Source of the DNA: an uncultured Flavobacteriales bacterium | Lineage (GTDB): Bacteria; Bacteroidota; Bacteroidia; Flavobacteriales; Crocinitomicaceae | Length of the DNA stretch: 16,593 nt | Direction of reading: 5' to 3' | Assembly (NCBI GenBank): GCA_946478775.1 | Contig: CAMLDR010000092.1 | Coordinates: 1-16,593 of the forward strand | Part shown: positions 13,717 to 16,593 of the stretch, piece by piece | Numbering within the stretch: the first letter of the stretch is position 1 | Layout: each line of letters opens with the position of its first letter | Program-made: the position numbers and the translations under genes | Notes under the pieces: model-generated | What the model saw: only the letters and a program-made list of their open reading frames with translations | Told to the model about the DNA's origin: nothing | Database searches by the model: none

Positions 13717-15093
13717 CTATTGTTTAATGATTCGTTGTACTTTATTGGAATTCACCGTCCGTATAAAATAAATTCCGCTTTGCAATCCTTCCAGTGAGAC
13801 TTCTGATTTCAACTGAACTTCGAACACTTTGATTATTCTGCCTTCCGGATCTGTCAATGCGAAAAGCTGCATATCTGAAGCAGTTGTTTGAATCGTCACT
13901 AGTTCATTAGCCGGATTCGGATAAACAGAAAAATAAGACAGCGTGTTCTCATTCAATCCCACAGTTAGTCCCTGGCTCGCACTTCCGTAACAACCGGCAG
14001 CATCCGTCACCTGAACTTCATACGTTCCTCCTCCATATGATTGTGTGTCGATTGTTGTTCCCGTTTCTCCGGACAACAGATTCCCGTTTAGGAACCAGGA
14101 AATAGTTAACGAAGTGGAAGGAATACTTAAAACAGAACCGTTCTGCGTAATCACCGGATTAACAGGCAAGGTGTAAGTACACGAAAACACCGATTGGATC
14201 CGGGTATCCGTGTCTCGCTGATTGGTGAAAACTGGCCAGCTTGGACAATCTTCCATCAGGTAAAACTTCAGATAAGGATCTAAAGCATCAAAAGTAATGT
14301 CGTGCTGCACGGCCCGTGTAATCGAAATATTTCCACCCGAAGCGGATTCTCCGAAATCACAGGTTGTGCTGGAATTAGCAAAATAACAATGTGCACCACC
14401 GGTAATTGCAATGAAATGTTTACACACATTCGCTAAGCTGTCATACATTGGTTGGTGATTGCTTGCAGGAGCAGTTACCGCATCCTCTGTTCCCGAAAAA
14501 ACCAATGTGGGAATGGAAATATCCGAACTGACATTAATCGCAGAAGGAGTAGTTTCTGCTGGGGCGAAACCAACCAAAATATCGAAGTTCGCTGTATTTT
14601 GAGCCGCTGCCAGGAAAGAAGCTCCTCCGCCCATGGAATGACCCATCACTGCTTTTTTACCGTTCCAGGCCTGGTAAAAAAAGGAAGAATTATCTCCGTT
14701 CAATGCGGCCATTTTTGTCCCGACAACCGATAGATCCAAAGCAAAATCGGAATGTGAGGGTGAAAAACTTCCTTCTGTGCGTGGAAAAACCAGTACGTAG
14801 CCAAGCGGTACATACTGATCGATAAAATTTTGGTAAGCATCCCAGGTCATCACAAATCCGTGACCAAAAACAATGTACGGAAATTGCCCGCTTGAAATGG
14901 CTACATCATTACCGGCTGTAACCGCAGGATAGTAAACTTCGCTTTGAATTTGTCGTCCGGCACCTCCGCCTGATCCAAACCCTCCTGTTCTGGATGGATC
15001 ATTCAATGTAATAGTTCTATGCCCGATTGGGTATGGCTGTGAAAAGCTTATATACCCAACAAACAACGAAAGTAGTAGTAAAGTAGTTTTCAT
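13717..15093 (-). CDS. T9SS-secreted alpha/beta hydrolase
   Basis: I take the start at 15093, 13 codons inside the longest frame, because it gives a normal signal peptide, 'MKTTLLLLSLFVGYISFSQ', directly before the mature 'PYPIGHRTITLNDPSR'; the longer form puts charged residues in front of it. The 458-residue product has an alpha/beta hydrolase domain (about 20-285) with oxyanion-type 'VFGHGF' (75-80), nucleophile Ser153 in 'GHSMGGG', Asp204 in 'FSGTEDAVTAP' and His235 in 'GGAHCYF', a complete triad resembling dienelactone hydrolase, PAF-acetylhydrolase and cutinase-like esterases. An Ig-like segment (about 310-380, 'ISWFLNGNLLSGETG...YEVQVTDAAGC') and a T9SS type A sorting domain (about 385-458) follow. 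Likely a secreted esterase or lipase; substrate unknown. It is divergent from the M49 peptidase gene. Confidence 0.92.
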   Translation of the reverse strand: MKTTLLLLSLFVGYISFSQPYPIGHRTITLNDPSRTGGFGSGGGAGRQIQSEVYYPAVTAGNDVAISSGQFPYIVFGHGFVMTWDAYQNFIDQYVPLGYVLVFPRTEGSFSPSHSDFALDLSVVGTKMAALNGDNSSFFYQAWNGKKAVMGHSMGGGASFLAAAQNTANFDILVGFAPAETTPSAINVSSDISIPTLVFSGTEDAVTAPASNHQPMYDSLANVCKHFIAITGGAHCYFANSSTTCDFGESASGGNISITRAVQHDITFDALDPYLKFYLMEDCPSWPVFTNQRDTDTRIQSVFSCTYTLPVNPVITQNGSVLSIPSTSLTISWFLNGNLLSGETGTTIDTQSYGGGTYEVQVTDAAGCYGSASQGLTVGLNENTLSYFSVYPNPANELVTIQTTASDMQLFALTDPEGRIIKVFEVQLKSEVSLEGLQSGIYFIRTVNSNKVQRIIKQ

Positions 15094-15110
15094 TTGTTTT
15101 ATTTTAAACA

Positions 15111-15122
15111 ACAAATGTTTGT
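15111..15122. promoter_or_regulatory. Inverted repeat ACAAA-TG-TTTGT in the divergent promoter region
   Basis: ACAAA and TTTGT flank a 2-bp spacer, 18 bp upstream of the chosen alpha/beta hydrolase start. On the minus strand it contains AACATTTG, one base from the TAnnTTTG element, so it may be a -7 box or operator for that gene. Confidence 0.3.
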
Positions 15123-15223
15123 ATTTTATCATTTGGTTATTTTAAGAATATGATGAGCGGTAAATCATCCGGAACAGGCTATCTCAAAATATTTCACTAA
15201 TTTCAAGCAGATAACCGAATAAT

Positions 15224-16593
15224 ATGAAAATACAGAATATGATCGCTTTCACTTCCCTCCTGGCGCTTTCGGCGGCTTGCGGAAGCAATGAAGAATCAGC
15301 AGCAGAAAATACAGCACCGATAGAGACAAATGTTGAGCAATTTGCAGATGTCCAGATTCTCCGTTTCGAAGTTCCGAGCTGGGATAAACTTTCCTTAAAA
15401 CAAAAAGAACTCGTTTACTATCTTTCCCAGGCAGGATTGGCAGGGCGAGATATCAATTACGACCAGAACAACCGGTTCAACCTGGAAATCCGCCGAGCTC
15501 TCGAAGCCATTCATGAAAAATACACCGGAGACAAAACCACTTCCGAGTGGAAAAAGTTTGATGAATGGAGTAAACAAGTATTCTTTTCAAACGGAATCCA
15601 TCACCATTACAGCATGGACAAGATCCGTCCGAAATTCAGCTCTGCGTACCTGAACAAATTAATGGCTGCTGTAGAGCACAATTTAAGTCCGGAAGCATTG
15701 GACGCCATTTTTGATCCGGAACTGGAGAAAAAACGAAAGGTGAAAAATCCGGATGTGGATATGATCGTGGCTTCTGCCAATAATTTCTATGGAAAAGGTG
15801 TAACGCAGAAAATGGTAGAAGAATACTATGCCGGAAAACAAGACCTGGATGATCCGAAACCCATTGAACTGGGATTAAACTCCACTTTAATACTGAAAAA
15901 CGGCAAGCTTCACGAAGATGTTTGGAAGAGCAAAGGAAAATACGGAGCAGCAATCGACCAGATTATTTTCTGGCTGCGCAAAGCAGTGAAAGTCGCTGAG
16001 AACGACCAGCAGGCAAAAGCATTGAAAGTATTAATCGAATACTACAAAACCGGGAACCTGAAAAAATGGGATGAATACAACGTCATTTGGTCAACAGCAA
16101 CAAAAGGCGATATTGATTACATCAACGGATTTATAGAAACCTACGGCGATGCTTTGGGCAAACGCGCAAACTACGAATCCATTGTTCAGATCAATGATTT
16201 TGAAGCGTCCAAACGCATGGCAACGGTTGCAAAAAATGCCCAGTGGTTTGAAGACAATTCTCCATTGATGCCCGAGCACAAGAAAAAGAAAGTAGTGGGT
16301 GTTTCTTATAAAGTAGTGGAAGTTGCCAGTGAATCCGGTGATGCCGCTCCTTCTACTCCAATTGGTGTAAATCTTCCGAATAACAACTGGGTGAGAGAAA
16401 TCCATGGTTCCAAATCTGTTTCTCTTGGGAATATCATTGAAGCATATAACAAAGCCGGCGGACCTGCCGTAACCGAAGAATTCGCAAACGACCAGGAAGA
16501 AATCGACCGGGCAAAAAAATACGGGGCCATTGCCGGAAAAATGCACACGGCTTTGCACGAAGTGGTGGGTCATGCCAGCGGACAGCTCAACAA
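15224..16593 (+). CDS. M49 family dipeptidyl-peptidase III-like lipoprotein (3'-truncated)
   Basis: Runs open to the window end: 456 complete codons. The N-terminus 'MKIQNMIAFTSLLALSAACGSNEES' is a lipoprotein signal with Cys19 as the lipidated residue; the acidic residues just after it resemble the export signal that sends Bacteroidota lipoproteins to the cell surface, though this is not certain. The zinc motif 'HEVVGH' is at 445-450, preceded by 'AGKMHTAL'; peptidase family M49 uses HExxGH with an extra residue compared with HExxH, which separates it from ordinary metalloproteases. 'SNGIHHHYSMDKI' and 'NNFYGKGVT' are other blocks I associate with this family. The third zinc ligand (a downstream EExxAD-type Glu) lies beyond the window. 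It removes dipeptides from peptide N-termini. Homologues are sometimes mislabelled 'dihydrofolate reductase'; nothing here supports that. Confidence 0.88.
   Translation, partial: MKIQNMIAFTSLLALSAACGSNEESAAENTAPIETNVEQFADVQILRFEVPSWDKLSLKQKELVYYLSQAGLAGRDINYDQNNRFNLEIRRALEAIHEKYTGDKTTSEWKKFDEWSKQVFFSNGIHHHYSMDKIRPKFSSAYLNKLMAAVEHNLSPEALDAIFDPELEKKRKVKNPDVDMIVASANNFYGKGVTQKMVEEYYAGKQDLDDPKPIELGLNSTLILKNGKLHEDVWKSKGKYGAAIDQIIFWLRKAVKVAENDQQAKALKVLIEYYKTGNLKKWDEYNVIWSTATKGDIDYINGFIETYGDALGKRANYESIVQINDFEASKRMATVAKNAQWFEDNSPLMPEHKKKKVVGVSYKVVEVASESGDAAPSTPIGVNLPNNNWVREIHGSKSVSLGNIIEAYNKAGGPAVTEEFANDQEEIDRAKKYGAIAGKMHTALHEVVGHASGQLN

Noticed and set aside
13497..13727. Open frame of 76 codons after the response regulator
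   Set aside because: It runs through the DUF1684 remnant, sharing only short pieces in frame before shifting, has no start context, and its last codons overlap the end of the opposite-strand hydrolase gene.
15094..15132. Upstream ATG (15132) as start of the alpha/beta hydrolase
   Set aside because: The extra 13 residues place several Lys residues before an otherwise perfect signal peptide, and the region carries a promoter-like inverted repeat.
15224..16593. Possible 'dihydrofolate reductase' annotation of the M49 gene
   Set aside because: No NADPH or folate-binding DHFR motifs are present, whereas the HEVVGH zinc motif and lipoprotein signal are.
1..16593. tRNA, rRNA, riboswitch, insertion sequence or prophage genes
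   Set aside because: None was recognised by eye on either strand; no transposase, integrase or cloverleaf-like structure was found.

Overview
The window looks like chromosomal DNA of a Bacteroidota bacterium, most likely a flavobacterium-like lineage such as Crocinitomicaceae/Fluviicola (genus is an inference). Reasons: three genes end in type IX secretion (T9SS) type A sorting domains; Shine-Dalgarno sites are essentially absent; TAnnTTTG-type -7 elements lie upstream of genes; and a propeller-sensor/LytTR two-component pair, a lipoprotein M49 peptidase and ribosomal protein THX are present.

Layout. (1) 2-967: 3' part of a secreted serine beta-lactamase-family hydrolase with a T9SS tail. 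(2) 968-1344: non-coding, with a strong terminator and a small 11-bp tandem repeat. (3) 1345-2013: trmH-type tRNA 2'-O-methyltransferase, followed by an 18-bp perfect inverted repeat resembling a REP/BIME element. (4) 2182-2439: ribosomal protein THX with an unusual 60-residue Lys/Ala/Pro tail, then a clean terminator. (5) 2586-7277: a serine/PLP block, serC, then serA-DUF1015-yggS-DUF1684 packed with gaps of 14 nt and 2 nt and a 4-nt overlap. (6) 7351-9507 (minus): large T9SS-secreted protein with a lectin/LamG-like front half. (7) 9804-13461: a LytS-type propeller histidine kinase overlapping a LytTR response regulator, divergent from the secreted protein. (8) 13466-13662: a decayed second copy of the DUF1684 gene. 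(9) 13717-15093 (minus): T9SS-secreted alpha/beta hydrolase. (10) 15224-end: lipoprotein M49 (DPP III-like) peptidase, cut by the window end at its HExxGH motif.

How they may work together. SerA makes 3-phosphohydroxypyruvate and SerC, a PLP enzyme, converts it to phosphoserine. YggS is a PLP-homeostasis protein. DUF1015 carries a DGHHR motif like ParB-fold free-serine kinases and sits between serA and yggS, while no serB is visible here, so it is the best candidate for an uncharacterised role in serine/phosphoserine metabolism. The two-component pair probably controls nearby cell-surface genes; a pair of 7-bp direct repeats 12 bp apart in the divergent intergenic region has the geometry of LytTR binding sites. 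The most striking non-gene findings are the DUF1684 pseudogene, whose end matches the intact gene 6.4 kb away at 37 of 38 bases, and the THX tail extension.
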